DNA of 64,000 nucleotides from CAYLHF01 sp964383365 (GCA_964383365.1 CAYLHF010000003.1:62001-126000), one strand, 5' to 3'; shown: positions 18,333-27,084, numbered from the stretch's first letter. Program-made: numbers and translations. The notes: a model not told the origin generated them from the sequence alone.

Positions 18333-19321
18333 AGGCCTCCCATATTATTTTCAGCGAGGCACGGCCCCGGATCGGTATCCCGGTATCTCTTCAGCTTACC
18401 CAGCAGGCGAGCGGATACGATGGCCACAAGAAGGGAGATGCTCGTGACGATCAAAATCGAAAATATAAGTTGATTGATCTGGAGTCCCATGAGAGCGACC
18501 AGCATGACGGGTGGTACTATCTGGACACTGGCCGTATTCATGGCGAGCAGCATGACCATCGAATTTGTCGCGGTCTCCTTTTCCGGATTCAGTCTTTGCA
18601 ACTCTTCCATGGCCTTGATTCCCAATGGAGTCGCAGCATTTCCAAGCCCGAGCATGTTGGCCGTCAGATTCAATGCAATCATACCCATGGCTGGATGGTC
18701 CCTCGGGATCTCCGGAAATACTTTTCGGAGCACCGGCTGCGTAAATCGAACGAGAGAATTGATCATTCCGGATTTCTCGGCGATCTGAAGTAGTCCCATC
18801 CAGAGAGCAATGATTCCTATCAGACCCAGCGCGAGTGTTACGGCGGTCTCAGCCATATCGAATGCAGCTCCTGCGATAGCATTCATCTTTACGAACCGGA
18901 CCGGTGCAAACGTGACCGTTCCAGTAGCGGTCGAGTCCGCCCCGACTTCAGACAGGATCGTACGACCACGTAAATCGTGGTCACGCGGCGACGTCACATC
19001 CCGAATGACCGACAGGGGAGCGGGAAGGTCGGCCTCGTTGCCAAAACGGATCTGATTGCCTTCATTCGTACGAATCAGGATTCCCTCATAGGTTGAGTTA
19101 ACCGGACGGGTGATTCCATAAAACGATCGAAGCGTCGTTGCCTGAATCTCTACCGTGACGACCTGACGTCTCGATTGCGTGTCGTAGCCATTCGAAAATT
19201 GGACTGAAATGGGGAGGGGTTGCCCGTTCCGATACGTGTCGCCCACGAGGTCACTCGTATCGTATATCATGGCGAATAGCAGACTGAAGCCGATGAGTCC
19301 TGCCCAGATGTAATTCAGCAT
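18329..19321 (-). CDS. spmA: SpmA-like nucleoside recognition domain membrane protein with long insertion
   Basis: The 330-residue product contains the SpmA core in its C-terminal two thirds: GLLQIAEKSGMINSL, IALNLTANMLGLGNAATPLGIKAMEEL and NTASVQIVPP. It is longer than the Bacillus protein (about 200 residues) because about 110 polar residues (~22-135) lie between the first hydrophobic segment and the core. These include beta-rich segments such as RRQVVTVEIQATTLRSFYGI and are probably outside the membrane. It is the first gene of a two-gene unit with spmB. A TATAAT hexamer on the minus strand at 19351-19356 is a possible promoter. Confidence 0.88.
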   Translation of the reverse strand: MLNYIWAGLIGFSLLFAMIYDTSDLVGDTYRNGQPLPISVQFSNGYDTQSRRQVVTVEIQATTLRSFYGITRPVNSTYEGILIRTNEGNQIRFGNEADLPAPLSVIRDVTSPRDHDLRGRTILSEVGADSTATGTVTFAPVRFVKMNAIAGAAFDMAETAVTLALGLIGIIALWMGLLQIAEKSGMINSLVRFTQPVLRKVFPEIPRDHPAMGMIALNLTANMLGLGNAATPLGIKAMEELQRLNPEKETATNSMVMLLAMNTASVQIVPPVMLVALMGLQINQLIFSILIVTSISLLVAIVSARLLGKLKRYRDTDPGPCLAENNMGGL

Positions 19322-19350
19322 ACGTGGAGATTCGGATGAAAAGGAGCTTC

Positions 19351-19356
19351 ATTATA
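19351..19356 (-). promoter_or_regulatory. Possible -10 element (TATAAT) for spmA-spmB
   Basis: TATAAT lies on the minus strand 30 bases upstream of the spmA start. There is no good -35 match, and the Bacteroidota consensus differs, so support is weak. Confidence 0.2.
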
Positions 19357-19612
19357 CGAGAATCCTCGCTGGAAATGATCCGGGGCGTAGACGCGTTTGC
19401 GGAAGTGGCGGAAAGGAGCGCAGGCGGGCGCGTAACGAACCAAGGAGGTACTGCGTCGTTTTTCGAGCCTGATAGACTGGCGTTACCAGGCCCTGAATAG
19501 ACCACGCATCGACCATATCGGCAAAAATGCGAGGCTCTTAAACCGGATAGTGTGAAGGAGCGGTGAACGCACTCGATTAAGATTATGTCGCAATGGCCGA
19601 AAAGAAGAGAGG

Positions 19613-20860
19613 ATGCTTCTACATTTTTGTCCTACTTCTATGGTAATCGAATCGTTGAGACCGACACATTCTGTTCTGTCAGTATTACCATCAGGACCCC
19701 TGCGGCATATTCCTGTTCTGCTGATAGTTCTATCCATTCTCGCTGCTACTTGCGAAACCGTAGCTGGACCTCAAAATGATTCGAGTACGCCTGGGAGATC
19801 TGACTCGACCCTCGTCCCCCCGAAAAACGATGCGGCGTTCACGGTTGTAGGATATCATCCGTGGTGGTTGGCATCTGCCTGGGCGTCGTATGACCTGAGC
19901 CTGCTGGACAGGATCTATTTTTTCGAAATAGAGGTAGGGGCCAATGGTCGTCTGACCGATCGAAACGGGTGGCCTTTTCTATGGTCTGAAATGAATGAGA
20001 CGGCCGTCAGGAGCAACGTCGGTGTATCGCCGACGGTAACCATCCTGGATACCCAGACCTATATATCTCTATTTTCCGACTCGACGGCCGTATCGACATT
20101 GTTCACGGAATTGACTGCTCTGGCGTCTTCCGGAATGGTCTCGGGCCTCCACCTGGACATCGAAGCCTTCGAACAGACTCCACCGGAGTTGAGAGGAATA
20201 TTTTCGACGTTCGTTGAAGATCTCTCTCGTGAACTCCATGCGAGAAGGCCGGATTTCAGTCTTTCGTTGTTCCTACTTGCTCTCGATGCATCCGATAATT
20301 ATGACGAAGCGCGTCTCGCGGCGGCCGTGGACTACGTCGTCGTCCAGGGATACGATTTGCACTGGCTTGGTGATGACGAGGCGGGACCCGTTGCTTCTCT
20401 TACGGGCTGGGGAGATCGCAACTGGCACGACATCGTGGAAAAAATGATCTCCTCCGGGATCCCCAGATCGAAGATGTTGATGGCAGTGCCGTACTACGGA
20501 TATGAGTGGCCGACCACCGGTCCAGAACCTGGTTCCAGCACCACAGGACCGGGATCTTTGTTGCCCTACGCCCCGGTACTGGATGGATTCTCTTCCGCCC
20601 GTGATCAGGCCGTCAAGAACGGATTACTCCGTGATACACAGAGTGATTCGCCGTACTACACGTTTCAGGACAGTACGGGTTGGCATCAGGGCTGGTTCGA
20701 AGATGCCCGAAGTCTTGCGTCGAAATACGCTTTTGTACTGGATGAAGGACTCGCGGGTATCGCCATATTTCCTTTCGGGTATGGAGATCCAACTCTGAAC
20801 GAGATTCTTAGAAGTGCCCGGCTTGGGCTGTCACCGATACCCATTCCGGGAACGAATTAG
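19613..20860 (+). CDS. Exported glycoside hydrolase family 18 (chitinase/YaaH-like) protein
   Basis: The 415-residue product has a hydrophobic export signal (about residues 32-46) and then a GH18-type TIM barrel. VVGYHPWWLAS is the first strand, SGLHLDIEAFE carries the family DxE catalytic pattern (Asp and Glu in LDIE), YVVVQGYDLHW is strand 6, and AVPYYGYEW is a later strand. GH18 enzymes cleave beta-1,4-GlcNAc polymers such as chitin or peptidoglycan; the YaaH branch acts on cell wall. The LAATC at the end of the signal is a poor lipobox, so lipidation is uncertain. An in-frame ATG at 19640 is an equally possible start. A single gene without operon partners. Confidence 0.85.
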   Translation: MLLHFCPTSMVIESLRPTHSVLSVLPSGPLRHIPVLLIVLSILAATCETVAGPQNDSSTPGRSDSTLVPPKNDAAFTVVGYHPWWLASAWASYDLSLLDRIYFFEIEVGANGRLTDRNGWPFLWSEMNETAVRSNVGVSPTVTILDTQTYISLFSDSTAVSTLFTELTALASSGMVSGLHLDIEAFEQTPPELRGIFSTFVEDLSRELHARRPDFSLSLFLLALDASDNYDEARLAAAVDYVVVQGYDLHWLGDDEAGPVASLTGWGDRNWHDIVEKMISSGIPRSKMLMAVPYYGYEWPTTGPEPGSSTTGPGSLLPYAPVLDGFSSARDQAVKNGLLRDTQSDSPYYTFQDSTGWHQGWFEDARSLASKYAFVLDEGLAGIAIFPFGYGDPTLNEILRSARLGLSPIPIPGTN

Positions 20861-20904
20861 GCCCGTACAGACTCTACGCACAGGCTCCGCGGCAGAGTAT
20901 CTGG

Positions 20905-21744
20905 TCAGATCGATGGCAACCAGATGGAGAGCAACAATGGCGTTAGTGCATCGCACAACGGGTTAAGCGGGGAGACCGCCTTGAGTGGGAGTCTGAATAC
21001 GGTAGCCTCGTGGCGAATTTCCCACACCGTTTCATTCGAGTTTTTCCCGGCTTCACAGCGCACAATTTCAACACAGGAGTCCGCTCTATCATTCGATCTT
21101 ACCTCGTCTGTCTCATCCGAGATCAGCAGGGTATGCATGAACTTGACATCGCGGCCGGGAGAGGTTGAGTCCACACAAACCTTGAATACGGGCTCCAGGC
21201 GGACAGACAATTCATCCGCAAGGCGGGCAGAGCCACCGTCAGGAGACGCTTCCGGGGATACTTTTATAACCAGTTCACTTCGTGTGTCGGAATCATTCCG
21301 TTGCGAAACGAGACCGTGTATCTCTGGATCGTCGCGTGCCGGAGAGCGGAACGTTCTCTCACATCCTTCGACGAGTAACCCGTGTACACTCCGGGGATGA
21401 ATAAAGAAAATCCGGCAGTCGTCCGCGCCGTCGGAAAGTCCGGTCCCGATAAGCTCAAATCCCGCCTCTGACAGGGTCTTCGAGACCGTTGAAGCATCGT
21501 CCATGGAAAACGCAATATGGTGGACTCCTTCGCCCCGTTTAGACAGAAACCGTGCGACTGGAGACGAGTCCGAGAGGGATTCAAGTAACTCAATCTTTAC
21601 GCCGTCTGCCCACAGAAAATGAGTCCGGACGCCTTCTCCGACAACGGTTTCGGACTTGTAAACACCGCTACCGAGAAGAGTCGAGAACGTCTCGATCGCT
21701 TTTTCAGCGTCTGAAACGGCTATTCCAATGTGTTCGATGCGCAT
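20905..21744 (-). CDS. mce: Methylmalonyl-CoA epimerase with C-terminal extension
   Basis: Residues 1-130 are a complete methylmalonyl-CoA epimerase of the vicinal-oxygen-chelate fold, which interconverts the (R) and (S) forms of methylmalonyl-CoA. Metal-binding candidates are His5 (MRIEHIGIAV), His76 (GVHHIAFSM) and Glu126 (GLLVEGCE). The usual protein ends there at about 130-150 residues. Here 149 further residues follow, mostly polar (SPEASPDGGSARLADEL) and ending LLLSIWLPSI, which I cannot assign to any family. I chose ATG 21744, which starts at the family N-terminus; an upstream in-frame start at 21798 would add 18 unlikely residues. Confidence 0.85.
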   Translation of the reverse strand: MRIEHIGIAVSDAEKAIETFSTLLGSGVYKSETVVGEGVRTHFLWADGVKIELLESLSDSSPVARFLSKRGEGVHHIAFSMDDASTVSKTLSEAGFELIGTGLSDGADDCRIFFIHPRSVHGLLVEGCERTFRSPARDDPEIHGLVSQRNDSDTRSELVIKVSPEASPDGGSARLADELSVRLEPVFKVCVDSTSPGRDVKFMHTLLISDETDEVRSNDRADSCVEIVRCEAGKNSNETVWEIRHEATVFRLPLKAVSPLNPLCDALTPLLLSIWLPSI

Positions 21745-21886
21745 ATTTCGAGCCAGATGGTGCGTTATTCCGAAGATTACGCAAGTCTTTGCCGTCAAAC
21801 CAGTGTGAGTAGGCGCGTGATGGATGTATCTTTTACCAGCGCGATGAATCCCGATCCAGAGTCATGATAGATTGACGTGCCGGCTT

Positions 21887-22828
21887 ATGAAGCGAGAGAA
21901 AGATTACCGCAGGATTGCAATGATCGCCAGTATGATCGTTGCCGTCGTCATGCTTATCGGTAAGATATGGGCCGTCTATTTGACGGGGAGTTCTGCCATA
22001 TTCTCGGACGCTATGGAGTCGGTCGTGCACCTGCTTGCCACGTCCGTTGCTGCATTCAGCCTGTGGTATTCGCTCCGACCGGCAGATTCGTCTCACCCAT
22101 ACGGGCACGGGAAAGTGGCGTATTTCTCATCCGGTTTCGAAGGCGGGCTGATCATGATCGCTGCCTTGTCCATCATCTACACGGCCGTTTGGGATCTTAT
22201 TGAGGGTCCCCAGGTCGACCAACTGGGGATCGGGATAGTGATTACCGGGATTCTTGCCGTGATTAACCTGGTATTGGGGCTTTCACTGATTCGGGTGGGT
22301 ACCGGGCATAACAGCCTGGTCCTGGTGGCCAACGGAAGGCACGTTCTGACGGACATGTGGACCAGTGCCGGGGTGATCATCGGTCTTGTGATGGTCAAGG
22401 TGACGTCCATCGTATGGCTGGATCCGGTCGTAGCCATCCTGGTGGCATTCAATATTATGTGGACGGCGCTGGACCTGGTTCGAAAAGCGGTCAACGGTTT
22501 GATGGAGTACGCCGATCCAGGTTTTACGAAGCGTATCGCAGCCATTCTGGAACGGGCCAGGGATACGGGTACGGTTCTGGGATACCATCAACTCCGTCAT
22601 CGGAGAATTAATGATCGCGTGTGGGTCGAATACCACCTGTTGTTTCCGGACGGCATATCGATCAGCGATGCGCACAATCGGTCTCATCTGGTGGAGGATC
22701 AGATCCACGATCTTTTTGAGTCAGATACCGTCACGGTCACCGCACATCTGGAACCGGAGAGCCACGATGATGCCCACGACGGCCTGGTTCACGAGCCTGG
22801 CGATGCTCTCGGTATTACGCATACCTGA
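21887..22828 (+). CDS. Cation diffusion facilitator (CDF) family metal transporter
   Basis: The 313-residue product has the CDF layout: about six membrane segments (residues ~12-195) and a cytoplasmic C-terminal domain. Metal-site motifs are SAIFSDAMESVVH in segment 2 and HVLTDMWTSAGV in segment 5, each giving the Asp/His pairs of the transport site. HPYGHGKVAYFSSGFEG is the characteristic loop between segments 2 and 3. CDF proteins export divalent metals such as Zn, Fe, Mn or Co in exchange for protons; the specific metal is not evident. The start is ATG 21887; TTG at 21872 is also in frame. It converges with the GMC small subunit, 10 bp apart. Confidence 0.92.
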   Translation: MKREKDYRRIAMIASMIVAVVMLIGKIWAVYLTGSSAIFSDAMESVVHLLATSVAAFSLWYSLRPADSSHPYGHGKVAYFSSGFEGGLIMIAALSIIYTAVWDLIEGPQVDQLGIGIVITGILAVINLVLGLSLIRVGTGHNSLVLVANGRHVLTDMWTSAGVIIGLVMVKVTSIVWLDPVVAILVAFNIMWTALDLVRKAVNGLMEYADPGFTKRIAAILERARDTGTVLGYHQLRHRRINDRVWVEYHLLFPDGISISDAHNRSHLVEDQIHDLFESDTVTVTAHLEPESHDDAHDGLVHEPGDALGITHT

Positions 22829-22838
22829 GAGGCACACC

Positions 22839-23441
22839 TCAGGCATCCGGGTATGAGAGCCCCAGATGATTCATCGCATCATTCGGACAGCCGTCCCACG
22901 AAGGCCGGGGGGTATTTCCGGAATAGCCCAGGTCGTCTACGCCCATTTTACTACTCCAGAATCCGGAGGCCGTTAAATCTCGGAACAGGCTGAAAAATGC
23001 CACTCCGGTTTCCAGTCCCGGAGGCGTGCGTTCCGGCCAGGCAATGTCATCGATTAATCGCGTCTGCTCTTCAGACGTGGCATCCAGAAAGGTCGATGAA
23101 AATCTTTTCGACGACTCATAGTCCAACCACGAGAGTCCTCCTCGAACTCTCGTTTCGAGCCCGATGGTATCCTCGACGATGAAATCGATGAAGGCGGGGA
23201 CACCCGCATCGGACGCACTTCCCGACCGATCATCGGCGGGAATAATCATATCTGCCAGGAGGATGACCGTCGCGTACTCATGCGGGTTCAATACCGTTGG
23301 CTCGAGATTTTTCAACGGCAATGTTCGTGTCGCTGTCTCGACCCGATCGGCGGCCCGGTTTACGTCAGCCTCGGTACAGCCGGGTAGCGCGGCAGCCAGT
23401 GAGGCAACCGCCATCAATTTTAGAGATTCTCGGCGTTTCAT
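22839..23441 (-). CDS. Gluconate 2-dehydrogenase subunit 3 family protein
   Basis: This 200-residue protein is a small subunit that accompanies GMC oxidoreductases. Its N-terminus MKRRESLKLM has a twin-arginine pattern and leads to a lipobox, LPGC (Cys22). The family core runs from LNPHEYATVILLADMIIPAD through GVPAFIDFIVED to near the C-terminus, with the aromatic FWSSKMGVDDLGYSGN segment typical of the family. In related systems the small subunit carries the large subunit across the membrane by the Tat route. It lies 28 bp downstream of the GMC gene. Confidence 0.9.
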   Translation of the reverse strand: MKRRESLKLMAVASLAAALPGCTEADVNRAADRVETATRTLPLKNLEPTVLNPHEYATVILLADMIIPADDRSGSASDAGVPAFIDFIVEDTIGLETRVRGGLSWLDYESSKRFSSTFLDATSEEQTRLIDDIAWPERTPPGLETGVAFFSLFRDLTASGFWSSKMGVDDLGYSGNTPRPSWDGCPNDAMNHLGLSYPDA

Positions 23442-23469
23442 GATCGGGATCTGTTATTGCACTGCTGAT

Positions 23470-25203
23470 TCAACTTGCCGACAAATTGCCGCGTTTAACT
23501 TCTTCCGCTATAAATTCCGACGTTCTCATCGAGAGCGCGAGGATGGTCCATGTCGGATTCTTGTCCGCCTGAGATACAAACGGCCCGGCATCTACGACAA
23601 AGAGATTCTTGACATCATGCGCCTGACTGTGGGCATTCAAGACCGACCTTTTGGGATCATTTCCCATCCGGGTCGTGCCCACCTCATGAATGATTCTACC
23701 CGGGTTCAGTATTCCATATCCGCGGTCGGCCCCCGGCATGCTATCGTACGGTTCACCACCCATCGCATGGATGATTTCTCTGCCAGTCTCCTGGAAATGT
23801 TTGATCTGAAGGAGTTCGTCGTCGCTCCATTCTACATGAAAGCGGAGTACCGGTATACCGTATTTATCGACAACATGTGGATCGATTTCACAGAAGTTCG
23901 ACCGCCTGGCTATCATTTCTCCTCGACCTGAAAAGCCTACGGACGTTCCCCATAGTCGACGATAATCGTCTTTCAACTGGAGTCCATAGCCTCCACCACC
24001 CCGGGAGCGGTCTCCTCCGCTCAATTCTCCGTTGATCCTCTCGATTCGTCCGCCGAAACCATATCCGGGCATGCCTCGGCCGCCCCATATCTCCATGTGG
24101 TATCCCCTGGCAAATGGCAGTTTCTTTCGGTTTAGCCACCACGGAACGTATACGTGCATGCCGCCGACGCCGTCCTCATTGTGGACCGGCATATCGACAA
24201 GATCCGGAATGAACCCCATGACATCCGACCCGGTAGAATCCATCAGATAGCGACCCACGGTATCGGAGGAGTTGCCGATTCCGTTTGGATGTCGCGAGGA
24301 TCTGGAGTTCAGCATCAGGCGGGCTGACTCACAGGCACTGGCCGCCAGAACAACTATTTTAGCGCGTACCTGATGTTCTTCTCGCGTGAGCGTATGAACC
24401 CAGGAGACTCCCGTCGCCTGACCTTCCGAATCGGTCAGGACCTCACGTACCATCGCATTCGGAATTATTTCGAGATTTCCGGTCTTCAGCGCAGGAGGGA
24501 GGAGGACGGATTGGGACGAAAAATTGGATCGCGTCGAACACCCTCTGTTGCACTGTCCGCAGTAGTGGCAGGCCGGTCTTCCGTTAAGATTTTGTGTCAG
24601 AATCGACAACCGGGCCGGGATACACGGAACATTAATTTTCTCACAGGCCTTCTGTGCCAGCATTTCGTAACATCGGGGCCTTGGCGGGGGTAGAAAAATG
24701 CCGTCAGGTTCATTGTAGATGCCCTCCACTGATCCGAAAACACCAATTAACCGATCCACGCGGTCGTAATAGGGTTTGATTTCATCGTACGAGATCGGCC
24801 AATCGTCTCCCTGACCATCCAGAGATCGGCGTTTGAAATCGTCCGGACCGAATCGGAGCGAAATCCTGCCCCAATGGTGGGTCCTTCCTCCGACCATCCG
24901 GGCTCGCCACCAGTCCCATTTCGTGGAACCTGACGTGGTGTACGGCTCGCCATCAATTTTCCAGCCTCCGATACACGCGTCGAACTCGCCGAATGGACGC
25001 TCGGGTGTCCCTTTCCCACGTCGTGGTGACTCGTAGTTCCAAGTCAGCATATTCCCGTCTCTGGCCGCATCCCAATCCTGTCCGGCCTCCAGAAGAATTA
25101 CTTTCGCCCCGGCCTCCGAGAGTACTTTCGCGGCCATCCCTCCACCCGCTCCCGAGCCCACGATGCAGACGTCATAAACGCGGGGAGTCTGAATAGAGGC
25201 CAT
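23470..25203 (-). CDS. GMC-family FAD oxidoreductase (gluconate 2-dehydrogenase large subunit type)
   Basis: The 577-residue product is a glucose-methanol-choline oxidoreductase. The FAD motif is CIVGSGAGGGMAAKVLSEAG near the N-terminus. Residues after ~220 contain a cysteine cluster, CHYCGQCNRGC, typical of the bacterial membrane-associated branch and likely to bind an iron-sulfur centre. The C-terminal GMC signature is HEVGTTRMG and ADKNPTWTILAL. It oxidises a sugar or alcohol; the substrate is not clear. No cytochrome c subunit gene is adjacent, so the electron acceptor is unknown. I chose ATG 25203, which lies about 40 bases after a promoter-like element, over an in-frame start at 25290. 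It has no signal of its own. Confidence 0.92.
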   Translation of the reverse strand: MASIQTPRVYDVCIVGSGAGGGMAAKVLSEAGAKVILLEAGQDWDAARDGNMLTWNYESPRRGKGTPERPFGEFDACIGGWKIDGEPYTTSGSTKWDWWRARMVGGRTHHWGRISLRFGPDDFKRRSLDGQGDDWPISYDEIKPYYDRVDRLIGVFGSVEGIYNEPDGIFLPPPRPRCYEMLAQKACEKINVPCIPARLSILTQNLNGRPACHYCGQCNRGCSTRSNFSSQSVLLPPALKTGNLEIIPNAMVREVLTDSEGQATGVSWVHTLTREEHQVRAKIVVLAASACESARLMLNSRSSRHPNGIGNSSDTVGRYLMDSTGSDVMGFIPDLVDMPVHNEDGVGGMHVYVPWWLNRKKLPFARGYHMEIWGGRGMPGYGFGGRIERINGELSGGDRSRGGGGYGLQLKDDYRRLWGTSVGFSGRGEMIARRSNFCEIDPHVVDKYGIPVLRFHVEWSDDELLQIKHFQETGREIIHAMGGEPYDSMPGADRGYGILNPGRIIHEVGTTRMGNDPKRSVLNAHSQAHDVKNLFVVDAGPFVSQADKNPTWTILALSMRTSEFIAEEVKRGNLSAS

Positions 25204-25248
25204 AATCTGCTGTTCAAGATTTGGTGGGGGAAGCCCGATTTGTTTGCG

Positions 25249-25282
25249 CAAATATAGTGTCCACAAGGAAAGCATAAACAAA
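25249..25282 (-). promoter_or_regulatory. Bacteroidota-type promoter (-33 TTTG, -7 TAnnTTTG)
   Basis: On the minus strand TTTG (25279-25282) is followed after 22 bases by TATATTTG (25249-25256), an exact match to the Bacteroidota -7 consensus. The start codon of the GMC oxidoreductase is at 25203, giving a leader of about 40 bases. This is the best promoter match in the window. Confidence 0.5.
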
Positions 25283-25375
25283 ATATTCACGCATCGATTT
25301 CGTTTATCCTGAAACCGATGGATCTTCGGATCCCGGAGGTTTTGTCAATGCGACAGTCGGCCGTAGTTTGTCGGT

Positions 25376-26770
25376 ATGATGAGCCAACGAATCGCAGTAA
25401 TCGGGGGAGTAGCAGCCGGTCCCGCAGCGGCAGCCTCAGCAAGACGAACGGATCCCGAAGCGGAGATTGTTTTATTCGAAGCCGGATCTGATATCTCCTA
25501 TTCTGCATGCGAAATGCCGTACTATCTGTCCGGTCTGGTCGATACCGTCGATGATCTCGTGCGCTACACTCCCGACAGGTTCAGGCGCGAACGTCTTGTC
25601 GACGTTCGTGTACTCTCGGCCGTCTCCAGCATCGATCCTCGAAAAGGAATCATCGAGTATGAGGACTCGGTCAGCGGCCATCTACAGTCTGAACCCTTCG
25701 ACAAGTTCATTCTGGCGACGGGAGCGCGGGCTGCCATGCCCGTCGAACCCTCCGTGGGTTGTGACAACGTATTTGCGCTTCGAACCCTGGACGATGGGAA
25801 AGCCATGCACGAGTTCCTGGAATCGACCACGGTGCACCATGCGGTTGTTGTTGGCGCGGGGTTCGTAGGACTCGAAGTTGCCGAGGCCCTCAATATCCGT
25901 GGCATCAGAGTCACTTTACTCGAGCCTGGGACCGGCCCATTACATACGAGTCTGGATGAAAAATACTCGGCCATGGTCGCGCAGATTCTTGCGGACCGGG
26001 GAATCAGCGTACGCCGAGAGGGGTTGACGTCGTTTGTGAAGGGGACGGGTGGAAATGTGTCGGCCGTCGTCACCACGGCTGGGGAGCACGTAGGGTGCCA
26101 GATGGTGGCGATGTGTACGGGGACCATTCCGGTAACAGCGTTGGCGACAGCCTGCGGTGTAAAATTGGGAAGGACTGGTGGAATCAGAACGGATGCCAGG
26201 ATGAGAACCAATTTGCCTAATGTATGGGCGTGCGGGGATTGTACAGAAATTCTCAGTAAGTCTGACGGGAGGCCGGTCCTGTCTAAACTCTCTCTGACTG
26301 CGTTTCGTACGGGTCGAGTGGCGGGTATCAATGCGGCCCGGCGGGGAAGCGCGAGTCCGGCCCGGTTTGAGGGCGTGATCGAGGCGCAGGCGCTGCGATT
26401 GTTTGATTTCGAGATTGCCTGCGCCGGATTGTCGCTCTTACAGGCGAAGACGGCCGGTTATAACGCGACGAGTATTTCCGTCAGACACGTGACCGGTAGC
26501 AGACACCTTTTGCCGGAGAACGATATCAGTGTACGTCTTGTCTTCGATGTTTCGACCGGACGACTGTACGGCGGGCAATTGATCGGACGGACCGGGACTG
26601 CACAGAGAGCGAACGTACTCGTTGCTCTTCTCCGAGAAAAACAGGACGTTGCTGCGCTCTACGATCTGGATATGATCTATGCTCCGCCGTTCTCTCCACG
26701 ACTGGATCCGCTTTTGGTTGCGGCCCGAAAAGCGATTCACGTTGTCAAACAGAGTCGAGATCATGTCTGA
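25376..26770 (+). CDS. FAD/NAD-dependent oxidoreductase, CoA-disulfide reductase-like
   Basis: The 464-residue product is a pyridine nucleotide-disulfide oxidoreductase. The N-terminal FAD site is IAVIGGVAAGPAAAAS; Cys45 in SYSACEMPYYLSG is the single redox cysteine of CoA-disulfide reductases and NADH oxidases. The NAD(P) site is AVVVGAGFVGLEVAEAL, and NVWACGDCTE is the second FAD contact. The C-terminal dimerisation domain includes MIYAPPFSPRLDPLLVAARKA. There is no rhodanese domain. It may reduce CoA disulfide or another thiol, or oxidise NADH. The ATGATG start makes 25376 or 25379 both possible. It is divergent from the GMC gene. Confidence 0.88.
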   Translation: MMSQRIAVIGGVAAGPAAAASARRTDPEAEIVLFEAGSDISYSACEMPYYLSGLVDTVDDLVRYTPDRFRRERLVDVRVLSAVSSIDPRKGIIEYEDSVSGHLQSEPFDKFILATGARAAMPVEPSVGCDNVFALRTLDDGKAMHEFLESTTVHHAVVVGAGFVGLEVAEALNIRGIRVTLLEPGTGPLHTSLDEKYSAMVAQILADRGISVRREGLTSFVKGTGGNVSAVVTTAGEHVGCQMVAMCTGTIPVTALATACGVKLGRTGGIRTDARMRTNLPNVWACGDCTEILSKSDGRPVLSKLSLTAFRTGRVAGINAARRGSASPARFEGVIEAQALRLFDFEIACAGLSLLQAKTAGYNATSISVRHVTGSRHLLPENDISVRLVFDVSTGRLYGGQLIGRTGTAQRANVLVALLREKQDVAALYDLDMIYAPPFSPRLDPLLVAARKAIHVVKQSRDHV

Positions 26771-26888
26771 ATCCGTCGTTTTCGAGAATCCTCCACATGT
26801 TACCTGGTCTGATATCGTTGAAAATGGGCACGTTCCCGGATTACTGCATTCTGTTCGATTCGTTCACCACGGAAAAAGAAGATCTTGA
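26763..26888 (+). CDS. Small hypothetical ORF overlapping upstream stop (weak)
   Basis: A 41-residue frame begins with an ATG that overlaps the last 8 bases of the oxidoreductase gene, an arrangement allowing coupled translation. It reads MSESVVFENPPHVTWSDIVE and then a basic tail GKRRS. I recognise no family. The overlap and the lack of other features here are the only support, so it may be chance. Confidence 0.2.
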   Translation: MSESVVFENPPHVTWSDIVENGHVPGLLHSVRFVHHGKRRS

Positions 26889-27084
26889 ACGTTGATACGG
26901 GCGAATTATATGCGAAAGGAGAGATGTTTTTGGTCTTGCTGAACGCCAGCACAGGCCGGCTGATGACAATTCCACAGGCTATTATTTTGCAGTTCCAACG
27001 GGATTAGCAGTACAATAGCATCCGTGGGATAACCTGTCGTCGCGTCCAGTCCGGATATTATTTGAACTATTCATAACCTGTTTC
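26771..27084. other. Intergenic region, little recognised
   Basis: These 314 bases lie between the oxidoreductase and rsmB. They hold the end of a weak 41-residue frame and, at 26924-27007, a 27-codon frame with AAAGGAGAG in front. I see no tRNA, riboswitch, terminator hairpin or exact TAnnTTTG promoter. The promoter for rsmB may be here, but I cannot place it. Confidence 0.4.

Noticed and set aside
17787..19321. SpmA/SpmB as evidence of sporulation
   Set aside because: Homologues are common in non-sporing Bacteroidota and no other sporulation gene is seen.
20924..21400. 158-residue plus-strand frame opposite the epimerase extension
   Set aside because: It could mean the tail is on the wrong strand, but the minus frame is continuous with the epimerase and this frame shows no family features.
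22824..22843. 6-bp hairpin holding both convergent stop codons
   Set aside because: The stem is short, the loop is 8 bases, and no T-tract follows on either strand.
26924..27007. 27-codon frame with AAAGGAGAG before the ATG
   Set aside because: Too short to support as a gene without conservation; noted under findings only.
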